Source: Gari tellinella (Eukaryota > Mollusca > Bivalvia > Cardiida > Psammobiidae). From it: a stretch of 64,000 nucleotides of DNA. This document shows positions 11,551 to 22,218 of the stretch, piece by piece. Location of the stretch: NCBI GenBank assembly GCA_922989275.2, contig OV277871.1, positions 5,456,001 through 5,520,000 of the forward strand. Direction: 5' to 3'. Position 1 is the stretch's first letter; the number at the start of each line of letters is the position of its first letter. The position numbers and the translations under genes were made by a program. Under the pieces are notes generated by a model, which worked only from the letters and a program-made list of their open reading frames with translations, had not been told where the DNA came from and ran no database searches.

Positions 11551-11900
11551 AGACACCGCGGAATGCGATGTTATGTCTGAATCCACACTGTTTGCCACTC
11601 ATATTCAGCTTCACTTAAGTAAAGATAGCATAAAAACTGACTTTATAGCTTTTAAAAGACGATATTATTGAAACAATAAGGGTACTTGCATTTGTTAATA
11701 TTAAAGCATATTAAGCAACACATTTATTAAGAAAGAATGATATCTTCACTGTACGCAATAATTTGTGGCAAATGGCGCACATTTAAAATGATGACGGTTT
11801 TATTTAAATCGAAATGTCAAAGAGGCTCAGGCACTGGTCAGACATTATATAGTACAAACAATTTGAAATGGAACCCCGTTCTCTGAGATCAAACACATTA

Positions 11901-12097
11901 CAGTAAACCCTCTCTATTACGACCATTAAAAAGAAGGTTACTCGATTGTATAAAAGACAGATGCCAGTTTAAAGCAAAGTGAATGTAAAACAGAATAGGA
12001 GCTTTCTGTTTTATTTTCACATTGCTTTAAGCAATCTCCTGCCTCAAACACAAGTTAATTAACACAATTTATTGGTCGTAATAGATATGTTTTGCTG
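11901..12097. mobile_element. Family C hairpin MITE (TA/CAGTAAAACC ends)
   Basis: TA at 11899-11900 and 12098-12099; ends CAGTAAACCCTCTCTATTACG and its degenerate complement; core aaacagaataggagc/gctttctgtttt. TA duplication and CAGT ends are Tc1/mariner-like. Confidence 0.75.
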
Positions 12098-12119
12098 TAG
12101 TTCAAATGAATGGCGTTTT

Positions 12120-12355
12120 CACTGAAGAAGACGTTATTATTTCCCAATAAACGCATTTACGCTAAAATTACCATCTCCACTGCAAACAGTTTTGATCCTG
12201 ATCAGACGTCGAGTAATCCGGCGACCTATTAGACTCCATATATTTGCCACTCAGATTAAAAATAGATTGTTAGACATTATTAAAAACAATCCAGTCATTC
12301 TCTACATTTTTAGGCACTGCGTTTGCGTTTCTTTTGCGTTTAAATTGGAAAAAAT
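12120..12355. mobile_element. Family F-like MITE with CAAACAG core
   Basis: cttcagtg-type left end, acgcatttacgctaaaatt shell, and degenerate palindrome 12182-12252 (caaacagttttgatcc ... gccact). The right shell is decayed. Confidence 0.55.
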
Positions 12356-12401
12356 AACGTCTTTTCCGCTGTACAACCTGTAACGATGTGTTTATTTACA
12401 G

Positions 12402-12512
12402 GATATATACTCTCAAGCCTCTACTGGGATACCTGAATTCCGAAAAGTGATCGATTATGAGAAATACTTCAGCATTCCAATGCATTTCCCATTTTACACA
12501 TCATATACCGAG
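12402..12512 (+). CDS. DUF885 copy A, exon A6 (matches B12)
   Basis: Acceptor tttatttacag, donor gtaagg; 37 codons, DIYSQASTGIPEFRKVIDY...FPFYTSYTE. B12 carries the matching ESYSAVSDLPAFRKNMEW...FPFYNSYVE and is two codons shorter. The terminal Glu joins exon A7 to give EGWGLYAE. Confidence 0.88.
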
Positions 12513-13039
12513 GTAAGGATTATTTCCAAGGGGGAGAGGGGTGGGGGTATTGTTGATTTTCATTTAAAAAATGGACGATATACGTATTTCATTAAATTCA
12601 TTATAAATCATTTTCTTTTCATGCACGAACATACTTATCAATGAGTTATTAAAGCTTACCAAAGGCTAAATAGGCTTTGAAAATTAACATTGCAATGCCA
12701 ACAATACTATTATATCAAGTAAGTCAAAAGTGTGCAATATTTCGGTACTGCATTTGTATTTGAAAATTTTTTAGTATTAGTTCAGTTAAGTTTCTGAATG
12801 ATTTTTTTCAGAAATATTTCAGTACTTTTAGGTCTCATTTCAGTTTCAAATCTACCTAAGATAGATGACAACAGGAAACAAGCTTTGAACATGAAAAAAA
12901 CTCATTCACACCTGAAGGATCACATGGACAACTCAAGTTTTCAATAAAGTCTAGTCAATTTATGAATATTTAGGTATTTTCACAATATGTATTGCACAAT
13001 GACAAACAGTACACATTCTGACCAGATATGTCCTTTAGG

Positions 13040-13265
13040 AGACCTCCGATGTTTAACACAATGGACATTTTGACAGAAAAAATATTAATTACGTATTTGA
13101 CAAACAGCTTGAATCCAGATCAGACGCCGCGTTACGCGGCGTCTGAATTGGATTCAAGCTGTTTGCAAATGTAAGTTAATTTCCCTCCCTATAATGAATA
13201 CCTCCGAACAAGGCACATCATTTTTGTCTCCCATTGGGTGTCCTTGTAGAGAGGGAGCACTGTAA
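13040..13265. mobile_element. Family D MITE, left end decayed
   Basis: Core palindrome 13101-13167 with D-type arms CAGCTTGAATCCAGATCAGACG, followed by the D shell (tccctccctataa, cattgggtgtccttgtagagagggagcactgta). Confidence 0.75.
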
Positions 13266-13326
13266 TATTATTTCCTCAATTCTGTATATGTCAACTGTAA
13301 AATGTGTGTTTTTTCTCTGTATCTAG

Positions 13327-13397
13327 GGCTGGGGTTTATACGCAGAATCTCTAGGAGAGAAGGACTACCTGGACATTTACAAGGATGATTATGAGCT
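13327..13397 (+). CDS. DUF885 copy A, exon A7: GWGLYAE motif
   Basis: Acceptor gtatctag, donor gtaagt; 71 bases. It encodes GWGLYAESLGEKDYLDIYKDDYE. The glutamate of YAE is a candidate third metal ligand downstream of the HExx..H motif (inference). B13 matches (GWALYAEYLGEE) but is two codons shorter. Confidence 0.9.
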
Positions 13398-13705
13398 GTA
13401 AGTATATTTTTTCTTTTCTAATATCGGACTCGTGTAAAAGACATCATAGCTTCGGTTGTACAGAGAAACTGTCAATTGTCTGTTTTACTTTCAGCCAGTT
13501 TTTAGCAACCAATACCAAAATCAAGATATTTGGGGAAAAGGATTATCAAGTAAATTACATGCATTTTGTATTTCAATAGTCGTTTTGGTTGAAAACGTAA
13601 CCATTTTACGTTATGATCAGAAGCTTCTTTGGGATGACGGCTTTTGATTATCTTCAACATTTATCAACTCGTGCTTATTTACATTGAATACTAGCCAGGC
13701 TCCAA

Positions 13706-13831
13706 GGTTATAACACTTTTGAGTTGAGTCTAAAGTCGTTTTGAAGGATTTGATTGATCAGATTCGAGCCTAGGCTCAAATCTGACCAGTTAAATGTTTG
13801 AGAACAAACTTAACTCAAACACTTTATAACC
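13706..13831. repeat. Family H hairpin (AGCCTAGGCT centre)
   Basis: Arms ggttataacacttttgagttgag and its complement around gattcgagcctaggctcaaatc. Similar hairpins are at 17226-17332 and 35831-35957, with a decayed one near 7318-7445. Confidence 0.75.
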
Positions 13832-14329
13832 TACATTTATATCCAGGAGAATAAGTTCGGCTCAAGTGTTCAAGTAGCTGAGAATTTTCTGCAACTCTAT
13901 GTTATATAAGGCGTAGGAGAACAGCGTTATCATATGCATACGGACGGATACTCCTCATTACTGATTAATTCAGATGCCGATTAATTCTGCGACTTGCCAG
14001 GCTTCAAACGGGTCGATTTATTGTATTGATAAACCCAAGTACTGAAAAGGTTAAAAACCAGAATATTTGTCACTCTGGTATTCTGGTCAGGGTTTAATTT
14101 CTAGATCAATACCTCATATTTAGATCGATGTAAATGAGGTGTTGATCTGGCAACTTGTCTCATGGAGTCGCGATATGACTGAAATGCCGTTAAAGCGACT
14201 AAAAAGTTAAAAATCTTATTTCAACAAATCAAACGGTTCTACTAGGATTAAAGAAAAGTCGTAAACCATTGTAAGACTCTGTCAAATTCAAAGCAACATT
14301 GAACACGTTAACGCCAAAGCTGTTATTTC

Positions 14330-14522
14330 AATTGAAAACGGTGTTGAGGCAGATCAGACGCCGGGTAATCCGGAGTCTAATCAGGCTCAAAACTGTTTGC
14401 CACTGAAATTAATATGAATAGTCAAAACTATCAAAAGGTTGTTATTTTCTACACTTTATTGCAATGCATTTGAGTTTCGTATACGTTTAAACGAGAAAGA
14501 ATAACGTTTTCTTCACTGTACA
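14330..14522. mobile_element. Family F MITE, partial
   Basis: Degenerate F-type core (14350-14403: gacgccgggtaatccgg) plus the full right shell ending gttttcttcactgta just before exon A8. Confidence 0.65.
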
Positions 14523-14534
14523 TATCTATTGCAG

Positions 14535-14606
14535 AATGGGCCGATACAGTATGGAGATATTCAGAGCGTGTAGGCTCGTGGTGGACACAGGATTGCATTA
14601 TTACAA
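14535..14606 (+). CDS. DUF885 copy A, exon A8 (matches B14)
   Basis: Acceptor ctattgcag, donor gtaagt; 72 bases. It encodes MGRYSMEIFRACRLVVDTG and LHYY after a split Leu codon. B14 has identical length and phase and differs at few residues (MGRYSDEMLRAVRLVVDTG, IHYY). Confidence 0.92.
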
Positions 14607-14649
14607 GTAAGTCTTAGTAATCATTAACTCATTTGTCCCTAGTGTCCTA

Positions 14650-14895
14650 CAGTGGAGAATCTGTTATTCTTTCCCGTTTAAACGCAAACGTACGCAAACG
14701 CAAAGCACTAAAACGTAGAAAAGTACAACTTTTTGACAATTCTGATAATTCATCTTTATCTTGGTGGCAAACATTTTAGAGCCTGATCAGACGCCGGGTT
14801 ACCCGGCGTCTGATCTGGCTCCAAACTGTTTGCAGTGAAAATAATAGTTTTAGCGTAAACGCGTTTATTGGGAAAGAATAACGTTTTCTCCACTG
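14650..14895. mobile_element. Family F MITE, complete reference copy
   Basis: 246 bases flanked by TA (14648-14649, 14896-14897). Ends CAGTGGAGAAT and TTTTCTCCACTG. The core palindrome 14767-14833 has the GACGCCGGGTTACCCGGCGTC centre. The TA target and CAGT start suggest Tc1/mariner-type ends. Confidence 0.85.
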
Positions 14896-15698
14896 TATAA
14901 AAGGCACATAGACATAGCGCTGATGAATGATGAGATGAGCTGATGATGAGAAAGGATTTCAGAAAAATGATATCGGCTAATCTTATTGGCTGTTAAGCAG
15001 CGAATGGGACCAAAACCACCCACTTGCCTTCCCTTTAGTCATTGGCAGTGGGGATAATCTCTGTCAAATTAACAAAACGTTCCCTAGGACAATTAAGCCC
15101 CATAACCGCTTAAATGTAGGAAGGTCTCTGGGTCTTCAAATGGACAAGTCGAGTTTGAAATTAAAATCTAGTCAAATTTTGACTATTTAGGATTGTTTTG
15201 TATAATCTATTTCAAAAAGACAACAGTGAAGACCCGATCAAACCATTCCTTTTAGAGTCGCCTGGTGTAGGTCAACAATATTTCCATAGTGCAAGTATAC
15301 TTTTCACAGGGAGATCTATATTGTTTGTAATTGGGCGGGTTTACTCTCGTCGCTAGTAACAATGCGTTTATTTTGTTTTTAAGCTTGTACTCATATCTCA
15401 AGATGAACTATGTTCATGCTTTTTTTTTTTTTAAATTTCTCCATCAAACTCTTCATGTGGCTTGTCAAAATAATCATTTTTTCGGAGACGATTTTTATGT
15501 GAAGTTATATCATAGGTTTCGGTGCAATTATAAGAAGTTCAGTTTTCGGCCGGAGCAAAACCAGTTAGAGTTTCGTTAGCAGGATTTTATCCCAATAGAT
15601 CTAACTGGAAGTTCAAAAAAATTAAAAATAAACGAATAGCCTCAATAGGTCGAGTATAGCCCCGTTCGTATGTAACTGATGTTATTTTCTATTTCAAG

Positions 15699-15868
15699 TT
15701 GGCCCCGCGAGAGAGCTATCCAGTATATGCTGAACTATACTGCCGAATCGGAAGCATCTGCTTCCATTGAAATTAACAGATATATCACGTGGCCAGGTCA
15801 GGCATGCGCATACAAGGTTGGAGAAATGAAAATCAAAGAACTGAGAGCACATGCGAAAACTGAGTTAG
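15699..15868 (+). CDS. DUF885 copy A, exon A9 (matches B15)
   Basis: Acceptor atttcaag (a weak AAG), donor gtaata; 170 bases. It encodes WPRERAIQYMLNYTAES, then IEINRYITWPGQACAYKVGE and KELRAHAKTEL. B15 has the same length and phase and strong identity (WTRERAIDYMLKYTAES; YSTWPGQACGYKLGE). Confidence 0.92.
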
Positions 15869-16407
15869 GTAATAGGGATGCTTCCTTAGTAACCTCGTTT
15901 AATGTAAATATAGACTTTCATTGCGTTGGTGAACAGTTTGAATTGAGATAAGACATCGAGTTACTGGGTGTCTGTCCACGATACGAACTGTTTTGGCGCT
16001 CGTAAATAATGGTTTTTCCAGTCAAATGTTCATGACAAACGAAGACGGCAATTTCAGGCAGCTTATAAAATGGCTTTTAAATTTTTTAAATGCTCTCCGA
16101 ATATCATTTCATTAATTAAATGTTATCTGGATCTTTCACGAATTTCTTTACAATAGCGAAACAATTATTCTTTCACGTTTAAACTACCTACATTAATGCC
16201 ATAAAATCTAATGTAGAAAATAATATGGTCTCTTAACACAACTATTATTGTTTATTAAATCACAAGTTTGTAATGAAATTTTAAAAGGAATAAAGTCATA
16301 CTTGGAAATGTAAATTATATGCATAATTTAACCATAAAATATGAAAAGTGTATGGTAAAGATTGTTTTACTTATGTCGAATTTCTCATGCACTATTTAAT
16401 GAAATAG

Positions 16408-16646
16408 GTGCTGACTTTGACATTAAGGATTTCCACTCTGTCATCCTTGACAATGGAGCAGTGCCTTTGGAAATTCTTGAACGTTTGGTTAACCAGTGGA
16501 TTCAACAAACGAAAGGTACTTTGCAGGATAACTGGCCCCAAGGGCATTATCGCAGTTGGAACAATACATTACTTCCATTTCAAACGAACTTTAGGGAAAT
16601 ACAATGTAGATTTTGCATAGTGGGAAACGGTATTTTTCCGCATTAA
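16408..16646 (+). CDS. DUF885 copy A, last visible exon A10
   Basis: Acceptor gaaatag. ADFDIKDFHSVILDNGAVPL and EILERLVNQWIQQTK align with B16. Reading on gives about 43 unrelated residues and a TAA at 16644-16646, followed by AATAAA at 16724. Alternatively a donor AAAG|GTACTT at 16515/16516 ends the exon with one base left over, the phase exon B1 needs. The first 108 bases are certain coding; the tail may be intron. Copy A has no C-terminal hydrophobic tail, unlike copy B. Confidence 0.75.
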
Positions 16647-16857
16647 CGTCTTAGGGTGCGTGCTCGTTTTCTTATGACTCTTTATTATAGCATTGTAGCA
16701 ACATTAAAGGCATGTCTATGAGCAATAAATAAAGGCGTCAAAAGGCTTGTTCTATGTTGAAAAGGGACCAACTTACTGTAGAAAACACTTACTGAGCTTT
16801 TTGCATACCTTGTACCCGATATATATTAATGACACAGTGTGTATTAACCCATTACCC

Positions 16858-17070
16858 CATAGTCTGTTTCTAGTTTAGAAGGTAAAGCAGAATGCGCATT
16901 GAGGCGCATTCTGTCTTACTTTCAGCCTGATTTGAGCTATCATATTTTAGAATATAGAAAACACTTCCTATGATATATGATTATATATTCATTACTGTTT
17001 AAAGTGGAACAATTTTTTTCAGTGGAGGAATAAATTAAAGGTGTTAAATGCGTGTCTATGGTGTAAAGGG
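16858..17070. mobile_element. Family B hairpin MITE
   Basis: TTAA at 16854-16857, then CCCATTACCCCATAG; core gtaaagcagaatgcgc/gcgcattctgtcttac; right end gtgtaaaggg then TAAA. It occupies most of the space between DUF885 copies A and B. Confidence 0.8.
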
Positions 17071-17225
17071 TAAAGCTGCTATGTGTACCTGTTTTCATGT
17101 CTGCCTATTCAAATTATTATTGTGAACGGCCATGAAACTTTAATGCACTGAAAACGTTTAATCCGTTTTTCTCAGTTGTTCTTGTTTCTAAAAAAGATTT
17201 AGGACCACTCAAAGCCATGCAAAAA

Positions 17226-17332
17226 AGGTTTGTTCTCAAGCATTTGATTGGTCAGATTTGAGCCTAGGCTCAAATCTGACCAATCAAATGCTTTAAAACG
17301 ACTTCAGACTCAACTCAAACGTTTTATAACAT
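17226..17332. repeat. Family H hairpin
   Basis: Nearly perfect palindrome: catttgattggtcagatttg/caaatctgaccaatcaaatg around agcctaggct. Confidence 0.8.
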
Positions 17333-17450
17333 TAGACCCAGGTGTGCATTATATCATTGTTGTTGAGAAACCGCTTTACTCAGCCCGGAATTGATCGTGG
17401 TTTAATAGAGTTTTTACTATTCATTACATTTCATTTTTCTTTTATTTCAG

Positions 17451-17584
17451 ATAACCTAGATAAGATTACGTCGGACTATTTTGAGTGGCGATTGAAGAGC
17501 TCCCCAGAATATGCAACGTATCACTCGTATAAATACAACGACCAACTAGAGACGTTCACTTTTGAACACTTTGACTCGCAACTG
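17451..17584 (+). CDS. DUF885 copy B, exon B1
   Basis: Strong acceptor tttatttcag; donor gttaac is unusual but the phase fits. It encodes NLDKITSDYFEWRLKSSPEY, then HSYKYNDQLETFTFEHFDSQL, the typical N-terminal start of DUF885 domains. It needs one base from an upstream exon. An AG-less readthrough from 17342 is open but looks like intron. Confidence 0.85.
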
Positions 17585-17624
17585 GTTAACACTTTACTAC
17601 AATACTGTTTTTAACACATTCAAC

Positions 17625-17844
17625 CCTAGAGACGAGTATACTTGTCATTAACAAACAACGTACCTGTAAATAGTGCATTTTTCCTATGCAAACAGTGTAG
17701 ACCCTGATCAGAGAAGACCTCTTATCAGGGTCTGAACTGTTTGTTATTTTGCAATATATTGATAAAATCAACTTGAAAAAGTCATTGGACTGGACGTTAT
17801 TGGAAATTGGAATTGTTCATTTAAAGTTTCAGGGGTGAAAGAGT
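17625..17844. mobile_element. Family G hairpin MITE (TTAA/CCCTAG ends)
   Basis: Starts CCCTAGAGACGAGTATACTTG. The core palindrome 17688-17743 (gcaaacagtgtagaccctgatcag ... tctgaactgtttg) has an AAGACCTCTT centre. The right end is uncertain. Confidence 0.65.
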
Positions 17845-17880
17845 TAACCAATTGATGTTAAGTGGCTTATTTCATGCTTA

Positions 17881-18253
17881 TACAGTGTTCACTCCCTACA
17901 ACGACATCCAATGGGATACACAGATCATGTGTGTTGTTCGGAGGGGGTTGTTATAGGGAGGGGAAATTAAGACGTGAATTACATTTGCAAACAGCTCGAA
18001 TCCAGATCAGACGCCGCGTAAAGCGGCATCTGATCTGGATTCCAGCTGTTTGTCACTCGTCATTATATTTATTCTATCAAAATATCCACTTATATGTAAC
18101 TTTTAGAAAAACCCGCAGATGGTAATCTTAAGCAGACGGTATTGCAGCAGTAAAAGCGTTAGACATAATTGTGTTTTTTGGGTAACTGCGGCAAGGGTCG
18201 TTGTAAGGAGGGATTCGTTGTTGGGAGGGACATTGTAGGGAGGGAGTACTGTA
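17881..18253. mobile_element. Family D MITE, complete, inverted orientation
   Basis: TACAGTGTTCACTCCCTACAACG ... gggagggagtactgta ends. The core palindrome 17986-18054 has arms caaacagctcgaatccagatcagacgccg. The right half contains gctgcaataccgtctgctt-type sequence shared by all D copies. Confidence 0.8.
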
Positions 18254-18322
18254 TATTGAATGAGTCCATATTTCTTTTAAGGGGTGTCTGATCGAATATT
18301 TATTTTATAGAATTTTCTGTTA

Positions 18323-18390
18323 GCGAACAGTGCAGACTAAGATCAGACGCCACAACGTGCGGCGTCTGATCTGAATATGTACAGATTGCC
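18323..18390. repeat. CAAACAG palindrome, degenerate
   Basis: gaacagtgcagactaagatcagacgcc ... ggcgtctgatctgaatatgtac; stem clear in the centre, arms decayed. Confidence 0.65.
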
Positions 18391-18847
18391 TATTTATTCC
18401 TTGAATGGAACGCTAGACCTAAATATGCTTACTAAGGACTTAGTCAATATGCAAGGGAATTGCTTTATGCATAAACAGTCACGTTTCCATTACTCTGTTT
18501 TGCTCTTATTCTTTGACCTGATTTTCGTAAATATGAACTGATTTACGTCGAACTGTCCCATATTTTAATGGCATTCCAAATACTCAAGCTCACCTGGGTT
18601 GATAGCCGTAGTTCGAAGTTAAGACAGCTGAGTTATATTTTAATTTTGTAATAAAGGTTCTTTTGACTCTTGCATCAATACCATGAGAGTTATTCCCCAT
18701 TACTACACTGTCTTTTTCAACAGAAAACTTCTTCAACACGAAAGCTTTTCATTAAGTCTATAATTCTTGTTCGACTGATGATTGTTGGCAGGTGACACAT
18801 GTGTTCCAATGAACACCCTTCTAGTTGTATTATATTCTTCTTTACAG

Positions 18848-18978
18848 GCAGAAGCAAAACAATTTCTAACTCGGCTCTCGACTGTGGACAAGGATACACT
18901 AGACACGGATAAACAGCTATCATATGATGTCTTGAAAAACATGCTTGATACATTTATTGCCGGATACAAATGGCGCAA
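18848..18978 (+). CDS. DUF885 copy B, exon B2
   Basis: Acceptor tctttacag, donor gtgagt; 131 bases, encoding AEAKQFLTRLSTVDKDTLDT and DKQLSYDVLKNMLDTFIAGY KWR. It joins B1 in phase to give HFDSQL-AEAKQF. This part lies outside the window for copy A. Confidence 0.88.
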
Positions 18979-19087
18979 GTGAGTCAACTAACTTATTCAC
19001 CCTTGACACTTTTAATATACATTCCAATTTTCAATTAAGTCAAGTTCATTTTAGACTGTTTAGAGATGAATTTAAAAATTAATTGCA

Positions 19088-19245
19088 AAATGACAGACAG
19101 TGCAGACCCGGATCAGAGGACTCCTATAGGAGCCCCCTGATTATGATCTACACTTTTTACATTGGACAAAATTTAATGTACCCTTCACATGTTATTTGTT
19201 TATTAATGACGAGTATACTCTTTGCTAGGGTTAAATGTGTCAACC
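19088..19245. mobile_element. Family G MITE, right part
   Basis: Palindrome gacagtgcagacccggatcag-gactcctataggagccc-ctgattatgatctacac, followed by cgagtatactctttgctaggg and TTAA, the family G end. Confidence 0.65.
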
Positions 19246-19547
19246 TTAACTTTAGATTAAGAGATATTCGCAATATGACCTGACTGATTTGAACTATTCT
19301 GCGCATCGTTTTTGCGCATGAAACAGTTCGTCATAGAGGGAAACATTTAAAACTGTTTCCCCTAGATTAGGAAAATCCAGAATAACACAACAAAACGGTA
19401 TAAAATACGAATTACATTTTATATAGAGCATTAGGTAATCATTCAGATGATAGATAGTCACAGTGCAGGGCTGCCATAAGTTGACATGAAAAATCCTAAG
19501 ATTTCCAAATTTGCATTTTTCAAGTGCGATTTTACGAATCGTACCTT

Positions 19548-19675
19548 TACCCCATAGCCTGTTTCTAGTTTTGTTGACATGCGACTACTTAAAGCAGGCT
19601 GTAAGTTAAGCAGAATGCGCCTAAAGGCGCATTCTGCTTTACTTTCAGCCTGCTTTTAGCTACCACGTACTGGAA
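19548..19675. mobile_element. Family B MITE, left half plus core
   Basis: ctttaccccatagcctgtttctag, core taagcagaatgcgcctaaaggcgcattctgctttactt, then tttagctacc. The shell is lost on the right. Confidence 0.7.
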
Positions 19676-20089
19676 AAATCCGAAGATTTAGGAAAAATCC
19701 GGAGAAATGGCAGCCCTGACAGTGTGCAAAGTTTTTTTATGAATAATAAGCAGGAGAAGGGGATAACGCCACAAAGATTTGGAAACCAAGACCGTCGCTT
19801 TAACCCCTTCACTGCCTTACCAAAGTACAATGCTTATTTGCAAAAAAGTTGGTTTCTGAGTTTTTTGCACGGAAACTGTCACCTCTGCCAAGAACTAAAA
19901 GGAAGGGAGGTCAGTGGTTTTAATCCAATGTGCTGCTTAACAACGAATGAGATTAGCCAAAATCATCTTCCGGAAATCATTCCCATGTGTATAATATAGC
20001 GGTGGATCATGTAAATAACTGTGCTGTTTTCGTGCTTTTTTCGAGTTTTTATTTTCGTTAAATAGTGTTTGCGCATTGGTGGTCGTTTC

Positions 20090-20265
20090 TCAGCGCTATA
20101 TAACCATTTGATGTGTCACGGTGCCGTAAAACCCAACTCATTCAATCCAAAACATGATCAGACGCCGCGCAACATTTCATTAGTAAAAATACTTATATTT
20201 AAAATTTCAAAAATAAAAGCAGACGACAATTGTTTAAAAGTGATGACGTCATGGCAGTGAAACGG
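20090..20265. mobile_element. Family E MITE, partial
   Basis: Half palindrome near 20150 (catgatcagacgccgcgcaac), gcagacgac, then TGACGTCA (20244-20251) and tggcagtgaaacgg|TTAA. It ends 30 bases before exon B3. Confidence 0.65.
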
Positions 20266-20294
20266 TTAACTACTGTTGACTGTTTATATTTCAG

Positions 20295-20430
20295 ATATGG
20301 ACCAATTAACCCATTTAATTTCCTGGATTCGTGGTTGGTTAATGTAGGCTCATTTGCGTCTGGTATACCACTTGACACGCAAGGGGACTTTATCAACTAT
20401 GTTGTCAGAGTAGAGAGGCTACCAAATCAG
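20295..20430 (+). CDS. DUF885 copy B, exon B3
   Basis: Acceptor atatttcag, donor gtaaag; 136 bases. It encodes YGPINPFNFLDSWLVNVGSF ASGIPLDTQGDFINYVVRVE RLPNQ. The downstream intron contains the LTR retrotransposon (20866-28760). Confidence 0.88.
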
Positions 20431-20865
20431 GTAAAGATATGAGTTCGTACCAATAAGAAAGACTGTTCACGTTTTGTAAAGTTGTTATACATCAATGAGT
20501 GTTCCTTAGTATAAATGATTGTTAATAACTCATAAACTCCTGAATTTTCTAATGGAAAATTCCAATTTACAATTAAATTTGGTACACTTTTTTTATGTTC
20601 GTTTCTCCAATTTATTGCAAAATTGCAAATGGTTCAGACCCTGTAGCCTAATCCGGGTCCACTATTTTTGCATAGGACTCTAAGTAATATTTCGAGTCTG
20701 TGTTGTTTTCAGTTGTTACACTTTCAAGTTACTTCGTCCATTGTAGCCTTGTAAACGTGGTTGCTTAATGGCTTAAATACAGCAAAACTCTCCTGAGTTA
20801 CTTTAAGCAGCCACATGTCAGGAATAAGGAAATGTTTGCTGTTGCACTTTTTCAAGACATGGTAG

Positions 20866-22019
20866 TGTAGCGTTTTTTGGCCGGTTAACAGTGGCTTCAA
20901 CTCTTTCCAAAGTATTAAGATATATATATATAACCTCAAAGAGGTCGATTTTCCTTGGGGACTGTCTGTCCTTTGATTCAAACTAACTAAATTAACAGTA
21001 AAAGTATGTACATATATGTAATCTTTCAAAAGACTTCTTGTCAGCTATTTGAGCACTTTGATTCCACAAATAATTAAGAAGTATGGTAGCGAACAAATTA
21101 ACTTATAATCACTTTAAATATAAACAAGAATTACAAAGACTTTCCTAGTCTATACAACAAGCGTCAATGACGCTGCTTCTTTGAGGCAATGCCTCAATGA
21201 AGCTATTCTACTACGGCTTCACAGTGCCGTCTTTTTGAGGCTATCTACTATTGCTTCAATGACGCTGTCTTTTTGAAGCACTATAATGACTCTATAAAGC
21301 CTTCCTAATGGGGCATCAAAATGCCGTCTTCAATGACTCTGTCTTTTTGAAGCAATCTGTTGCTTCAATGAAGCCGTCCTATGAGGCTTCCCAGTGCCTT
21401 TCTCTACAATTGAAGCTATAAGCTTCAATAAGGCTTCACCAACTCCTAAACACTCCACTACTACCCGGGATGCACGACACCGGTCTTTATTCTGACCTCT
21501 CAATAAAGCGGGGCTTCCTCGAGAAGGAAAGAACTTACTGGTGCCTAAATACCCAAAGCCCTAGAAGATTAGTTATGTTCAGTGGTGTTATCGTTAGCGT
21601 CTACTGATGTGAGCTGTAGATCGTAAACCGACAGAATGACAATTATCGCGGAATCACGGGCTTATATAGGCTCTGCTCTACCATGCTGCCCCCTAGCGGA
21701 TTCCGACAAGTAACGGCTTAGTCCGAACAAATCCGATGCCAATTATACGCATCTTAATGAGCGTCCGCTTGTTGTATTCAATCACAAACATTCAAGTGAT
21801 ACAGATAGGTTAAATAAAACTATAAACCCTACGAAAACAGTAGAAATGAATTATAAACTTATTCCCAATGATTATAAATATCTCAGATCATGAAATAATT
21901 AAACAATTACCAACCTTTTGATTACTTGCAGCTTCACTGATTTGTTTGCAAATGAGTACAATGTTACAAAGGGGAATAACCTATTGAAAACTATAACAAC
22001 TATATCTGATTTCATCACA
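20866..22019 (-). repeat. 3' LTR of the LTR retrotransposon
   Basis: 1154 bases, matching the 5' LTR except for an A/T difference in the aattaacagt-aaagtatg context and a G/A difference in aattaaga-gtatgg. It ends (plus-strand coordinates) in ttcatcaca at 22019. Confidence 0.95.
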
Positions 22020-22040
22020 CTACCCACGCCTCCTATTTCC
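22020..22040 (-). promoter_or_regulatory. Polypurine-like tract next to 3' LTR
   Basis: On the minus strand this reads ggaaataggaggcgtgggtag directly before the LTR. It is purine-rich with three pyrimidine interruptions, in the position where plus-strand priming occurs in LTR elements. Confidence 0.6.
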
Positions 22041-22218
22041 ATGCGTCCCGCATGCCATACAAACTAGGAGTAGGCTTCAAAATAACGAAACAAAACGAAG
22101 TCTTCTTGACTTTATAAAACTAACACCTTAACAGGCAAACATCATAAAAAAAAACTGACAAATGACTATATCAATAGTCCAGAAGAAGCAACACGCTTCT
22201 CTATAGCTTCCTAACTTC

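Larger units (their letters stand above)
8800..11600 (+). repeat. CAAACAG palindrome split by the LINE
   Basis: The left arm (8801-8826, gcaaacagtttggatccag) and right arm (11548-11600, ending ccacactgtttgccac) make one standard palindrome once the LINE and one duplication copy are removed. The LINE therefore landed in an existing MITE core, close to its centre. Confidence 0.88.
402..16646 (+). other. DUF885-family gene, copy A (3' part; ten exons visible)
   Basis: Gene-level entry. Ten GT-AG exons (402-569, 4806-4892, 6003-6097, 6833-6940, 8233-8293, 12402-12512, 13327-13397, 14535-14606, 15699-15868, 16408-16646) join in one frame. They match exons 7-16 of copy B in order and phase. The N-terminal half lies left of the window. 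Hallmarks are LHEADPGHHLQ in exon 5 and EGWGLYAE across exons 6/7. Together they look like a zinc-peptidase HExx..H site plus a downstream glutamate. DUF885 proteins are widespread in bacteria and found in some invertebrates; their substrate is not established. Introns carry a LINE and many hairpin elements. Overlapping AATAAA signals at 16724-16733 follow the stop by about 80 bases. Peptidase function is inferred from motifs only. Confidence 0.85.

Noticed and set aside
14767..14833. GC-rich hairpins as transcription terminators
   Set aside because: Found dozens of times in both orientations within TIR-bounded elements. A bacterial-type terminator makes no sense here.
20724..21029. Open frames in the LTRs (also 27525-27770)
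   Set aside because: Shared because the LTRs are copies; there is no start context or protein resemblance.
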